A stretch of 64,000 bases of DNA, taken from the NCBI RefSeq assembly GCF_000688475.1, contig NZ_JIAN01000006.1:744001-808000 (forward strand). The letters are read 5' to 3'. Under the pieces are notes generated by a model. It was not told the origin of the DNA. It did no database searches and saw only the letters and a list, made by a program, of their open reading frames with translations. The DNA comes from Cellulomonas sp. URHE0023 (GTDB lineage Bacteria > Actinomycetota > Actinomycetes > Actinomycetales > Cellulomonadaceae). Positions within the stretch are counted from its first letter, which is position 1. The number at the start of each line of letters is the position of its first letter. The position numbers and the translations under genes are program-made. Shown one piece after another: positions 44,696-54,000 of the stretch.

Positions 44696-45628
44696 CTACG
44701 CCGAGGTTTCGACGGCCCTGCGCAGGTCCGGTTCGAGGTAGATGACCCGTGCGATCGGGACGGCTGCGCGCACGCGAGTCTCCGCCGCGTCGATCGCGGC
44801 GGCCACGTCGGCGGCGCTGGTCGCACCGTCCACCTCGATCTTGGCTGCCACCAGCAGCTCCTCCGGACCCAGGTGCAGGGTGCGCAGGTGGATCACCGAC
44901 GCGACCCCCGGGCCGACGAGGGCGGTGGTGATCGCGTCGACGTCCTTGGCGGTCGCCGACTCGCCGAGCAGCAGCGACTTGGTCTCCATGGCGAGCACGA
45001 TCGCGATCAGGACGAGCAGGATGCCGATGCCCGCCGTGCCGAGCGCGTCGAACTTCCCGTTCCCCGTGATGAGGGTCAGCGACACACCGAAGAACGCGAG
45101 GACCAGGCCGATGAGTGCGCCGAAGTCCTCGAGCAGCACGACCGGCAGCTCGGGCGCCTTGGCGGTCCGCACGAACGAGACCCACGACTGGTCACCACGC
45201 GTGTGGTTGGACTCGATGATCGCGGTGCGGAACGAGAAGCCCTCGAGCACCATGGATGCGCCCAGGACGACCAGGGGAACCCACCACCAGCGCCCCTCGA
45301 TGGGGTGCGGGTCCTGCCACTTGTGCCAGGCCTCGTACAGGGCAAACAGGCCACCGAGGGAGAACAGGACAATGGACACGATGAACGAGTAGACGTACCG
45401 CTCACGGCCGTAGCCGAACGGGTGGGCGGCGTCGGCCTCACGTCGGGCCCGCTTGCCACCGAGCAGCAGGAGCAGCTGGTTCCCGGAGTCCGCGAGCGAG
45501 TGCACCGACTCGGCCAGCATGGAGCTGGACAACGTCAGCAGGTAGGCGATGAACTTGGTGAGCGCGATGCCCAGGTTGGCCGCGAGCGCCGCCAGGATGG
45601 CTCGGGTACTGCCGCCCTCGTGCGCCAT
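44696..45628 (-). CDS. Cation diffusion facilitator family transporter
   Basis: This 310-residue metal-proton antiporter-type protein has six predicted helices. The helix 2 motif reads AESVHSLADSGNQ (residues 39-51), where His and Asp form half of the zinc-type site, and the helix 5 segment is FDALGTAGIGILLVLIAIVLA. The C-terminal cytosolic domain (VIHLRTLHLGPEELLVAAKIEVDG) is the usual ferredoxin-like fold. Metal specificity cannot be read safely; zinc, cobalt or iron are usual. It overlaps the Trm112-like gene by one base. Confidence 0.9.
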   Translation of the reverse strand: MAHEGGSTRAILAALAANLGIALTKFIAYLLTLSSSMLAESVHSLADSGNQLLLLLGGKRARREADAAHPFGYGRERYVYSFIVSIVLFSLGGLFALYEAWHKWQDPHPIEGRWWWVPLVVLGASMVLEGFSFRTAIIESNHTRGDQSWVSFVRTAKAPELPVVLLEDFGALIGLVLAFFGVSLTLITGNGKFDALGTAGIGILLVLIAIVLAMETKSLLLGESATAKDVDAITTALVGPGVASVIHLRTLHLGPEELLVAAKIEVDGATSAADVAAAIDAAETRVRAAVPIARVIYLEPDLRRAVETSA

Positions 45629-45834
45629 CAGCCGCGCCGGACGGGGACAGCCTCGTCGACGAGCAGCACCGGGATGCCGTCGCGCACGGGGTACGCCAGG
45701 GGGTCGTCAGGATCCGTGGAGACCAGTGTGGGTTCACCGTCGGGCCCGACGCCGTCCACAAGGGTCGCGCCGGTCACGGGGCAGCGAAGGAGGTCACGAG
45801 CCCAGGGCGCGAGCACGCGCGCGTCGTCACTCAT
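45628..45834 (-). CDS. Trm112 family small protein
   Basis: This 68-residue protein has the pattern LLRCPVTGATLVDG and AYPVRDGIPVLLVDEAV of Trm112-like proteins, which activate methyltransferases in eukaryotes and archaea. Only one of the zinc-ligand cysteines of canonical Trm112 is present, as is usual for bacterial versions. It sits directly between manB (4-base overlap) and the CDF transporter. The target methyltransferase is unknown. Confidence 0.9.
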   Translation of the reverse strand: MSDDARVLAPWARDLLRCPVTGATLVDGVGPDGEPTLVSTDPDDPLAYPVRDGIPVLLVDEAVPVRRG

Positions 45835-47303
45835 GAGGCGTCCTGCCGCACGAGTGCGAGGACGTCATCACGGACCTTCTCCATGATGTCCTCGTCCGCC
45901 GCCTCGACGTTCAGGCGCAGCAGCGGCTCGGTGTTCGAGGCACGCAGGTTGAACCACCACTGGGGGTGGCCGTCCCAGTGCGACACCGTCAGCCCGTCGA
46001 GCTCGTCGACCGTCACCGGACCGGCGCCCTGCGTGGTCACGTACGCCTCGATCACGCGCTCCCGCGCGGCCTGGACGTCGGTCACCCGGGAGTTGATCTC
46101 ACCGCTGGCGGAGTACGGCTGGAACTGCTCGGCCAGGGCCGACAGCGGGTGCGGCTGACCCCCGAGCGCGGCGAGCACGTGCAACGCCGCCAGCATGCCG
46201 GTGTCCGCGAAGAAGAAGTCGCGGAAGTAGTAGTGCGCGCTGTGCTCGCCCCCGAAGACCGCGTCGTTCTGCGCCATCTCCGCCTTGATGAACGAGTGGC
46301 CGACTCGGGTCCGAACCGTCGTCGCGCCCGCTGCGCTGAGCAGGTCGGGCACGACCTGCGACGTGATGAGGTTGTGGATCACGGTCGGCGTCCGCCCGGC
46401 GGCACGCTCGCGCGCCACCTCACGCAGGCCGACCAGAGCGGTGATCGCCGAGGGGCTGACCGGGTCACCGTTCTCGTCGATCACGAAGCACCGGTCCGCG
46501 TCGCCGTCGAAAGCCAGGCCGATGTCGGCGCCGTGCTTGACGACCGCTGCCTGCAGGTCGCGCAGGTTCTCCGGCTCGAGCGGGTTGGCCTCGTGGTTGG
46601 GGAACGTGCCGTCGAGCTCGAAGTAGAGCGGGACCACATCGAGCGGCAGCTCGGGCAGGCCGGCACCCGTGCCGAGGACGGCCGGGGCTGTGAAGCCACC
46701 CATGCCGTTGCCCGCGTCGACCACGACCTTGAGGGGTCGGATGCCGGAGAGGTCAACCAGCGACCGCAAGAACTGCGAGTAGTCGGTCAGCATGTCCTGG
46801 TCGGAGATCGTGCCGATCTCTTCCGGTCCGACCAGCGGGATCTCGCCGCTCGCCAGGTAGTCACCGGCGAGCTCGCGGACCTGGGTCAGGCCGCTGTCCT
46901 GGCCGACCGGGCGCGCACCCTTGCGGCAGAGCTTGATCCCGTTGTACTTCGCCGGGTTGTGGCTGGCCGTGAACATGGCACCCGGGATGTCGAGCGCACC
47001 CGACGCGTAGTAGAGCCCGTCCGTCGAGGCGAGCCCGATCCGGACCACGTCCACGCCACGGAGCGAGAGGCCCTCGGCGAAGGCCGCGACGAGCTCAGGA
47101 CCGGACGGGCGCATGTCGTTGCCGATGACGACGCGGGCCCGACCCTCGCTCTCGGGGATCACGACGACGTCGGCGAACGCGGCGCCGATCGCTCGTGCGA
47201 CCGCCGGGTTCAGCTCCTCGGGGACGACACCCCGGACGTCATAGGCCTTGATCAGGGCAGACAGATCGACACGGTCGGCTGCAGGGGAAGTCACGGGCGT
47301 CAT
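45831..47303 (-). CDS. manB: Phosphomannomutase/phosphoglucomutase
   Basis: ManB interconverts mannose-6- and mannose-1-phosphate, the entry to GDP-mannose and envelope mannosides. The 490 residues include the phosphoserine loop TASHNP (112-117, Ser114), the metal loop DGDADR (266-271), GEHSAHYYFRDFFFADTG near 325 and the phosphate-binding loop LRASNTEPLLRLNVEA near the C-terminus. It lies in the conserved order manB - DUF3499 - metallopeptidase. ManA is encoded 14 kb away at 61201-62391. Confidence 0.96.
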   Translation of the reverse strand: MTPVTSPAADRVDLSALIKAYDVRGVVPEELNPAVARAIGAAFADVVVIPESEGRARVVIGNDMRPSGPELVAAFAEGLSLRGVDVVRIGLASTDGLYYASGALDIPGAMFTASHNPAKYNGIKLCRKGARPVGQDSGLTQVRELAGDYLASGEIPLVGPEEIGTISDQDMLTDYSQFLRSLVDLSGIRPLKVVVDAGNGMGGFTAPAVLGTGAGLPELPLDVVPLYFELDGTFPNHEANPLEPENLRDLQAAVVKHGADIGLAFDGDADRCFVIDENGDPVSPSAITALVGLREVARERAAGRTPTVIHNLITSQVVPDLLSAAGATTVRTRVGHSFIKAEMAQNDAVFGGEHSAHYYFRDFFFADTGMLAALHVLAALGGQPHPLSALAEQFQPYSASGEINSRVTDVQAARERVIEAYVTTQGAGPVTVDELDGLTVSHWDGHPQWWFNLRASNTEPLLRLNVEAADEDIMEKVRDDVLALVRQDAS

Positions 47304-47325
47304 GCTACCCGGCGGGGAATCGGCC

Positions 47326-47607
47326 CTAGTCCTGCGTCTCGCCGCCCATGACCTCTTCCCGGGACAGGGGCGCGCCGTCGCCGTCGAGCGGGAACCAGTT
47401 GCGCTGCTCGCACGCGGGGCAGGACACGAAGAGCACCTGCTTGCCGGACGTCAGCGCCATCCGGATCCGGGTCATCTGCGTCTCGCCGCACCGCAGGCAC
47501 GCTGCGGTGCCGGGGATGGCCGGACCGCCAGGCTGGCTGATCGAGCCGAGCGGCTCGGTCGCCTGCTGAGCACGCGCCCGGGCAGCCTCACCCTTGCGGC
47601 GGGCCAC
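47326..47607 (-). CDS. Small zinc-ribbon-like protein, unknown
   Basis: This 93-residue protein starts from GTG 47607, two bases from the DUF3499 stop. Two Cys pairs, CLRCGE and CPACEQRNWF, could form a zinc ribbon, preceded by a basic Ala/Arg segment. The second part ends LDGDGAPLSREEVMGGETQD. Its position between DUF3499 and manB is consistent with a conserved operon member, but I cannot name a family. Confidence 0.65.
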   Translation of the reverse strand: MARRKGEAARARAQQATEPLGSISQPGGPAIPGTAACLRCGETQMTRIRMALTSGKQVLFVSCPACEQRNWFPLDGDGAPLSREEVMGGETQD

Positions 47608-47608
47608 G

Positions 47609-47974
47609 TCAGCCCTCTCCTCGCAGGACCCGCAGGTGCCCGCGCCGGGGCGCCTCCGCCAGAGCCGAGCCCACTGCCTCCGGGAGCGGGTCGGGCTGAG
47701 CTGGACGACCCGCCTCACGCACGGCGTCCGCGAGCGCCAGCAGGTCGTCGCGGCTCGGTGCAGCGGGTGTGAACTCGGGGGTGAGCCGGACGACCTCCCA
47801 GCCCCGGGGAGCGGTCAGTCGCTCGCCGTGCTCCATGCACAGGTCGTACGAGTGCGGCTCCGCCTGCTGCGCGAGCGGGCCGAGGACCGCGGTGGAGTCG
47901 GCGTACACGTACGTCAGCGTCGCCACCGCCGGACGGCCGCACGCCGTGCGCGTGCACTGCCTCACAGATCTCAC
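47609..47974 (-). CDS. DUF3499 family protein
   Basis: The 121-residue protein has the strong family signature VRQCTRTACGRPAVATLTYVY followed by AEPHSYDLCMEHGERLTAPRGWEVVRL. Four cysteines and two histidines suggest metal binding. The GTG at 47974 was chosen just before the conserved region, although the frame extends 17 codons further. The mycobacterial homologue lies in the same place beside manB. Function unknown. Confidence 0.9.
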   Translation of the reverse strand: MRSVRQCTRTACGRPAVATLTYVYADSTAVLGPLAQQAEPHSYDLCMEHGERLTAPRGWEVVRLTPEFTPAAPSRDDLLALADAVREAGRPAQPDPLPEAVGSALAEAPRRGHLRVLRGEG

Positions 47975-48037
47975 GGGCTGACGGTACCCCTGGGGCACGA
48001 CACGCCGCGCTCCCCACGCCGACACGGACCCGCGATC

Positions 48038-48052
48038 TACAGTTCAGAGGTG
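48038..48052 (+). promoter_or_regulatory. -10 box and leaderless GTG of the metallopeptidase-like gene
   Basis: TACAGT (48038-48043) lies 6 bases before GTG 48050. No ribosome site is present. No clear -35 box was found. Confidence 0.35.
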
Positions 48053-48547
48053 AGTCCCGCGTCCCCACCACCAGCCCGCCGCACCGCCGGCGTCGGTCGA
48101 CGCACCATGGCCGTGCCGTCGGTCGCGGTGCAGCCCGTACGTCGTCGCGACCGGCGCGGGCGGGGCCCACGAGGGCCGCTCATGCCGAGCACGATGCCCG
48201 CCTACCGCACCCGGGCGGAACGCTTCGACGACCTCGTGCTCGACGCCGTCGAGCGGATCGAGCGTCACTGGGCCAAGCAGCTCTCGGGAACCGAGTTCGC
48301 GGTGGAGGACGTCCCGCCCTCCAACCCGGCACCGTGGGAACGCGGCGGGGTGCCCCTCGGACGCTACTTTCCGTCCGACGCGGGTCTGCCCGCCCGCATC
48401 GTCATCTACCGGCGGCCGGTCGAGTCCCGCGCCGGCGACCCGTTCGACATGGCCGACCTCGTGCGCGACGTCGTCGTCGAGCAGGTGGCCCATCTGCTCG
48501 GCCGCTCTCCCGACGACGTGGACCCGGACTACCGCGACTCGCACTAA
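48050..48547 (+). CDS. Metallopeptidase-fold protein (Rv3259 type) with degenerate zinc motif
   Basis: This 165-residue protein belongs to the minimal zincin-like family PF06262. A basic, Arg-rich N-terminus (GRRT, RRRDRRGRGPRGPL) precedes the conserved FDDLVLDAVERIERHW. Active family members carry HExxH; here the aligned segment reads V-V-E-Q-V-A-H-L-L-G (about residues 143-152), so the first His and the catalytic Glu are not in place. It is divergent from DUF3499, as in mycobacteria. Peptidase activity is doubtful. Confidence 0.85.
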   Translation: MSPASPPPARRTAGVGRRTMAVPSVAVQPVRRRDRRGRGPRGPLMPSTMPAYRTRAERFDDLVLDAVERIERHWAKQLSGTEFAVEDVPPSNPAPWERGGVPLGRYFPSDAGLPARIVIYRRPVESRAGDPFDMADLVRDVVVEQVAHLLGRSPDDVDPDYRDSH

Positions 48548-48559
48548 CCTGTCGCCACG

Positions 48560-49441
48560 ATGAGCCCCGTTGTCCCGAACCCCTCTGTCCCGAGCACAGA
48601 TCCCCCCGTTCGCGTCGTCTGCGTCGTCTTCCATCCCGGAGACGAGCTCGCGACCTTCGCCCGCACCCTGACCACCGCCTCGGCCCACCCCGTCGACCTC
48701 GTGATCGTCGACAACGGCACCGACCAGAGCGTGTCGCGAGCGGTGGCCGACGAGTTCGGCGCCCGCTTGCTGGTCACCGGCGCCAACCTGGGCTACGGGG
48801 GCGCCGTGAACGCGGGTGCCGCGGCGTGCGCGTCGCCGTGGCTCCTCGTCGCGAACTCCGACCTCGAGTGGGAGCCGGGCTCACTCGACGTGCTGGTCGC
48901 CGCCGCCTCCGTCGACGCACGGACCGGCTCCGCAGGCCCGGCCCTGCTCAACCCGGACGGCACGGTGTACCCGTCCGCCCGCGCGCTGCCGTCGCTGACG
49001 CAGGGTGCCGGGCACGCGCTGTTCGTCCGCGTGTGGCCGGGCAACCCGTGGACGCGTCGGTACCGCGCCGAGCAGGAGGCCGCCGGGCAGCAGCGGGCCG
49101 CGGGCTGGCTCTCGGGCGCCTGCCTCCTGGTGCGCCGAGAGGCGTTCGAGGCGGTCGGAGGTTTCGACGACGCGTACTTCATGTTCTTCGAAGACGTCGA
49201 CCTCGGTGAGCGCCTCGGTCGCGCCGGATGGACCAACCTGTACGTCCCGCAGGCACGCGTCACGCACGTGGGTGGCACGTCGTGGCGCGCCAGACCTGCG
49301 CGGATGATCTCCGCGCACCACGCCAGCGCCGCTCGGTACGTCGGGCGCCGCTATCCGCGCTGGTACCAGTGGCCGGTCCGCAAGGCGGCTGCGCTCGGCC
49401 TGCGCCTGCGTGAACGCTCGGAGCTGCGCGCAGCCTCCTGA
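48560..49441 (+). CDS. Glycosyltransferase family 2 (WbbL rhamnosyltransferase-like)
   Basis: This 293-residue GT-A enzyme has VRVVCVVFHPGDELATFARTL near residue 17, a GANLGYGGAVNAG nucleotide-binding loop near 75, NSDLEWEPGS (DxE-type metal site) near 97, GACLLVRREAFEAVGGFDDAYFMFFEDVDL in parts near 190 and a C-terminal HVGGTSW. It resembles WbbL, which adds rhamnose in the linker between peptidoglycan and the wall polysaccharide in mycobacteria. The sugar is not proven by sequence. It converges on DUF5719. Confidence 0.9.
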   Translation: MSPVVPNPSVPSTDPPVRVVCVVFHPGDELATFARTLTTASAHPVDLVIVDNGTDQSVSRAVADEFGARLLVTGANLGYGGAVNAGAAACASPWLLVANSDLEWEPGSLDVLVAAASVDARTGSAGPALLNPDGTVYPSARALPSLTQGAGHALFVRVWPGNPWTRRYRAEQEAAGQQRAAGWLSGACLLVRREAFEAVGGFDDAYFMFFEDVDLGERLGRAGWTNLYVPQARVTHVGGTSWRARPARMISAHHASAARYVGRRYPRWYQWPVRKAAALGLRLRERSELRAAS

Positions 49442-49446
49442 GCGCC

Positions 49447-51066
49447 TCAGTACGTACCAAGTCGTGGATCCTCGCGGACCGCGACGTCCGGCGCGGTGTC
49501 CGGTACCGGGACCGGGTCGAGGACCGAGAAGAGTGTCCCGTCGGCCTGTGGCGCCTCCGCGACCACGACCCAGGCGAGCGTCACCCCCGCACCCTGGTCG
49601 CTGAGCAGGTCGACACCGACGACCCCGGCGTGCGGCGCAGCGACAGCGGCGGGATCCGCGGGCGCAACCGCGCCCGTGCCCGCTGCGAGCTCGTCGAGCG
49701 TCCAGGCGCTGGTGGTGCCCGCCGGGATGCTCACCGTCCGCTCTGCCACAACCGCTCCCCCGGGCCCGAGCAGCCTGAGGCGTCCTGTCGCCGCGCCGCC
49801 GGCCGTGACGTCCTTCGCGCTCGACACGGCGGCGAGCACGAGCGTGCCCTGCGTCCCCGCAGGAAGAGCGACCAGGCCGGCGCGCCCGGGCGCGGTCGAC
49901 GCCGCCCATGCACGCTCGACGCTCGGCGAGTCGTCGAGCTCACCGAGCGAACCGGGGCGTGACATCACCGACGACGCGATCACCGGCTCGTCGGAGTCCA
50001 CCACGGCCGTGTAGGCGCCCGCCGGCAGCCCGCCGAGCGGGACGTCGGTGACCTCGCCAGGCGCGAGCGCCACGGTGTCGACACCGGGCAGCTCGAGGAC
50101 TCCGTCCGGTCCGAGGAGCGTCACGGTCGCGGTCGTCGCAGCGTCGCCCGGTGCCAGCAGCCGTAGGGCGGGAGCGTGCGGGTCGTCGACGGTGGACGCG
50201 ACGACCGAGATGCCTGGAACCACCTGGCGCGTCGAGGGCATCGCACCCGGCACCACGAGCTCGGTGCCGCCGGGAGTGAAGCCGTCGAGCGCGGAGTCCT
50301 GCACGTGCACACCGATGCGTCCGCCTGTCGCGACGACGTGCAGCGCGAGCCGGCGCTGCTCCGCCGCGATGCCGCCGAGCACGATCACGCGCTGCGCTCC
50401 AGGCGCCACGAGATACCGCTCGCCGGTGAGGTCTACCGTGCCGTTGGGCCCCCAGACCTCGAGCGCGACCTCCGCCGGTGTCGTCCCCGGGTTGTCGAGG
50501 ACCAGCTGCGCCGTGCTCGACAGATCGGTCGCCCCTCCGAGGAGCCAGGCGTCGCCGGTCGACTGCTGGCAGGAGGCCGCGGCCAGACCTCGCAGGTCGC
50601 CTGCCGTGACGAGCCCGCTGCCGACCGCCGCGACCCGGGCCGGGACGTCGGTCGGGTCGGCTCGCACGATCGAGGGGACCCCCACGGTCGGGAGCTGGAC
50701 TGCGTCTCCGTCCGCGGCCAGGGTCGCCCAGGTCGTCGACCGGTCCAGCGGGAGGACCGCGCCCGGACCGCTGGGGGACGAGGTGACCGCCGTGACCGTG
50801 CTGATCGGGTCCACCGGTGTCGGGTCGAACGCACCGTCGCCGCGACCCGTGTCGTCGGGCAGGATCAGCGGCCCGGGGCAGACGAGCGTCGTCGCCGACG
50901 GCTTGACGGGCACCCGGGTCGCGGGCACCGCCGGGTCGTCGCCATCAGGCAGGCGCGTCCCGGCCGCCACGACCGCGACCGTCAGCCCGAGCACCACGAG
51001 CCCCGTGGCAGCGCGCGCCGTGCGTCCCAGCCAGACGTGCGAACGGGAGACCTCTGCATCGGTCAT
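49447..51066 (-). CDS. DUF5719 family membrane-anchored protein
   Basis: The 539-residue protein has one helix near residues 17-37 and a long extracytoplasmic beta-rich region with repeated units (LVLDNPGTTPAEVALEVWGPNGTV near 190; LRLLAPGDAATTATVTLLGPDGVLELPG near 300 in parts). This matches the actinobacterial DUF5719 family, found downstream of the large glycosyltransferase next to whiB2. The start overlaps the glycosyltransferase stop by ATGA, so the pair is coupled. Function is unknown. Confidence 0.88.
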   Translation of the reverse strand: MTDAEVSRSHVWLGRTARAATGLVVLGLTVAVVAAGTRLPDGDDPAVPATRVPVKPSATTLVCPGPLILPDDTGRGDGAFDPTPVDPISTVTAVTSSPSGPGAVLPLDRSTTWATLAADGDAVQLPTVGVPSIVRADPTDVPARVAAVGSGLVTAGDLRGLAAASCQQSTGDAWLLGGATDLSSTAQLVLDNPGTTPAEVALEVWGPNGTVDLTGERYLVAPGAQRVIVLGGIAAEQRRLALHVVATGGRIGVHVQDSALDGFTPGGTELVVPGAMPSTRQVVPGISVVASTVDDPHAPALRLLAPGDAATTATVTLLGPDGVLELPGVDTVALAPGEVTDVPLGGLPAGAYTAVVDSDEPVIASSVMSRPGSLGELDDSPSVERAWAASTAPGRAGLVALPAGTQGTLVLAAVSSAKDVTAGGAATGRLRLLGPGGAVVAERTVSIPAGTTSAWTLDELAAGTGAVAPADPAAVAAPHAGVVGVDLLSDQGAGVTLAWVVVAEAPQADGTLFSVLDPVPVPDTAPDVAVREDPRLGTY

Positions 51067-54000
51067 GAGCGTCCGCTCCAGCTCCGGGCGCCGCGACGCC
51101 GGCGGACCGGTACCGCGAGCAGCAGGGTGACGAGCAGGACGAGCGACTGGACGACGAGCACCGGGGTCCGATCAGGGGTGTCGTATCGGACGACGAGGTC
51201 GCCGCCACCGGCGCCGAGGTCGAAGGACTGTCGCCATCCGTCCTGGAGCGCGCGCAGCGGTGCACCGTCGAGCGAGGCGTGCCAGTGCGGGTCGGCACGC
51301 TCCGCGAGAACGAGATGCCGGCCGGCGTCACCCGCGGGAACACGGGCGTGGACGGAGCGGTCGGACGAGGGCACTGCGACCGCGGCGACCGTCGGGTCGG
51401 CGATATCGGCTCCCGAGGGGACCAGACGGGCCCACGCGGACACCACGACCGGGGCAGCCGCGCCGGCACCGGGGGCGGTCGCCTGGACCCTCCACAGGGT
51501 GCCCGCCGCGTTGACGGTGACGCGCTCGAGCCCCGCGGTGGCGTCCAGCCGGCTGACCAGCTCGTCGCGCGCAGCCCTGGCCACCTGGTCGTCGGCCGTG
51601 CGCTGGGGAAGGGCTGGCACGAGCACGTCGGCGACCCCGAGCGAGCCGAGCTCGCCGGCGACGTCACCGCTCGCCGCGGTCGCGAGACGTGCGACGAGGG
51701 CGTCGACCTCCTGTGTCGCGGCGTCGTCCGGGGCCACGGTCGGGTCCGTGAGGTCCCCGTCCAGCGTGCGGGTCCAGGCGGCGGCGGCCTGGTCGACCAG
51801 GGCCGGCCCGTCCCCCCGCATGAGCTGCCAGGTTGCCGTCGGGCCGGAGCCCTCCTCCGGCGTCGCGCTCACGGCGAGGACCCGGGATGCTGCCGGCGAG
51901 TTCTGCGCCTGCTGCCCGACCGCAGGGACGATCGGTCCGTCGAGGGTGCTCAGTGCGACCGCGTCACCCGTCCGTGCCTGCCAGGTCCACGTACCCAGCC
52001 AGGCCAGCGGCACGACGACGGCGACCAACGTCAGCGCAGCAGCAAGCACCTGGCGCACGCCGAACGAGTAGCTGCCGAGCCGCTCACGCAGGCGGTCGGT
52101 GCCGATCACCGCCGCGGTGAGCAGTCCAGCGCCTGCCAGCGAGACCGCCGGGCCCGACCAGCCGCGCACCAGTGACCCACCGTCGAGCGCCACGGGGACG
52201 AGGACGACGACCGACGCCGTGGCCAGACCGGTCACGGCGACCAGCCAGGCGCCGCGCACGGCGCGAGCCGCGGGGGCGCCGCGCAGGAGGGCGAGCACGG
52301 CAAGGACGAGCACGACGGCACCTGTGGCGAGCGGCAGCGCGTTCGCGACACCCGACGGCAGCACTGCACCGACGAGGGTGCTCGGATCGGACGGGACGCC
52401 CAGCAGCCGGCTGAGGGGGTCGGCTGCGGGGGTCACAACCGGCAGTCCCGGGTCGGCGACGAGCAGGCGCCACCCGGGCAGACCGCGGCGAGCCGCCTCC
52501 ACCAGGGTCGGGGCCAGCAGGACGATCGCCGGGACGGCGGCGAGCAGCACGCGTCCGCGGCGGCGTGGTGCGCACAACGCGACGATGCAGAGCGCGAGCA
52601 GACCCGGGACGAGCAGCACAGGGGCTCCGGCCACGACGACAGCGAATGCCAACGCGGCACCCGCCGCTGCGGCGATCGACCCCGTCGGGTCGGGCGCACC
52701 CACGAGCGTGAGGGGCTCGGCCAACGGGACCGCGGGGGTCGGCCCGGAGTGCGTGGGCACGCGCTGGTGCGGGATCTCGGCCGCAACCGGCCCTGCAGGG
52801 TCGATGTCGTCGGCGTCGGCGTGCCGAGCCGTCACCAACCCCGACAGGACCTGGTCGACGCGCTGCACGCCGACCGCTCGCGCAAGCCCGAGACCCACCC
52901 ACGGCAGCGCCACGTGTGCGACGACCGCCCCGAGCCGGCCCGCGCCCAGTGCGAGCAGGAGCGTCGGCGCCGCAGCCCAGACCAGTGCCGCCCACGCACG
53001 CACGCCGACGGAACGCGTCACCGCGCCTGCCGCGGCCCAGGCGCCGGTCCCGGCGAGCACGACCGACCCGAGCAGGAGCAGCCCGACGGCGGCCGACGAG
53101 GACCCGCCCGTGGCGGCCGTCGGACCGACGAGCAAAGTCAGCAGCGCGTCGGCGGGCCCGGGCGTCCCGAGGCCCCCGGCCACCCAGCCCGAGGTCGCCG
53201 CGCTCCACAGGTCCCCGAGGCGAGCGGTGGTCGGCAGCAGAGCATCGCCGACGAGCCGCGCACCGCCGACCACGGGGGCCACCAGAGAGCCGAGCGCCAA
53301 CGCCGTGACGATCGAGAGCCCGCCTGCCAGGACGGCGAGGGTGGTGCGGCGCTTGGTCGTGAGGGCGGCCAGCTCGCGCAGCTCGAGCTCGCTGGGCGCC
53401 TGGACGACGCGCCGGACCTCCGCACGTGCGAGACGCCGGTCGCGCGACTGCGACCAGACGTCGCGCAGCCCCGCCTGGAGCGGTCGCAGCGCGCGTCGGG
53501 GCAGCCGCCGGGTGCGCGTCGCGCGCGCCCGGGCCCGGACGACACCGGCAGGCCGGCCGATCGCGACCAGTGCCGAGCGCAGCTCGTCGACCGCGAGGCC
53601 CGGCTCCTTGGCTGCGAGCTGCCACAGCGACCGGACGACCGCCCCCACGAGCGCGAGTACCGCGACCACCGGCACGAGCACGAGCGGCGCCGCGACCAGA
53701 CGGCTGTGCACGAGCGCGCGGCGGCGTGCGTCGAACGAGCGCCTAGGGTCCGCCGCGTCGTCCTCGCCGTCGCCGTCCAGGTCGGTCGGCACAGCGGTGG
53801 CGCCCGACCCGCCTGCGGTGCGCAGCCCGAGGTAGCCGGCCTGTGCGTGTCGCACGACGGCTGACGGGACCACGATGACGCGGTGCCCCGCCAGGCGTGC
53901 CCGGCGCGACAGGTCGAAGCCGTCGCCGAAGGGTCCGAGCAGCGGGTCGGTTCCGCGCAGGTGCTCCCACACGTCACGCCGCACCAACGCGCCAGCCAGG

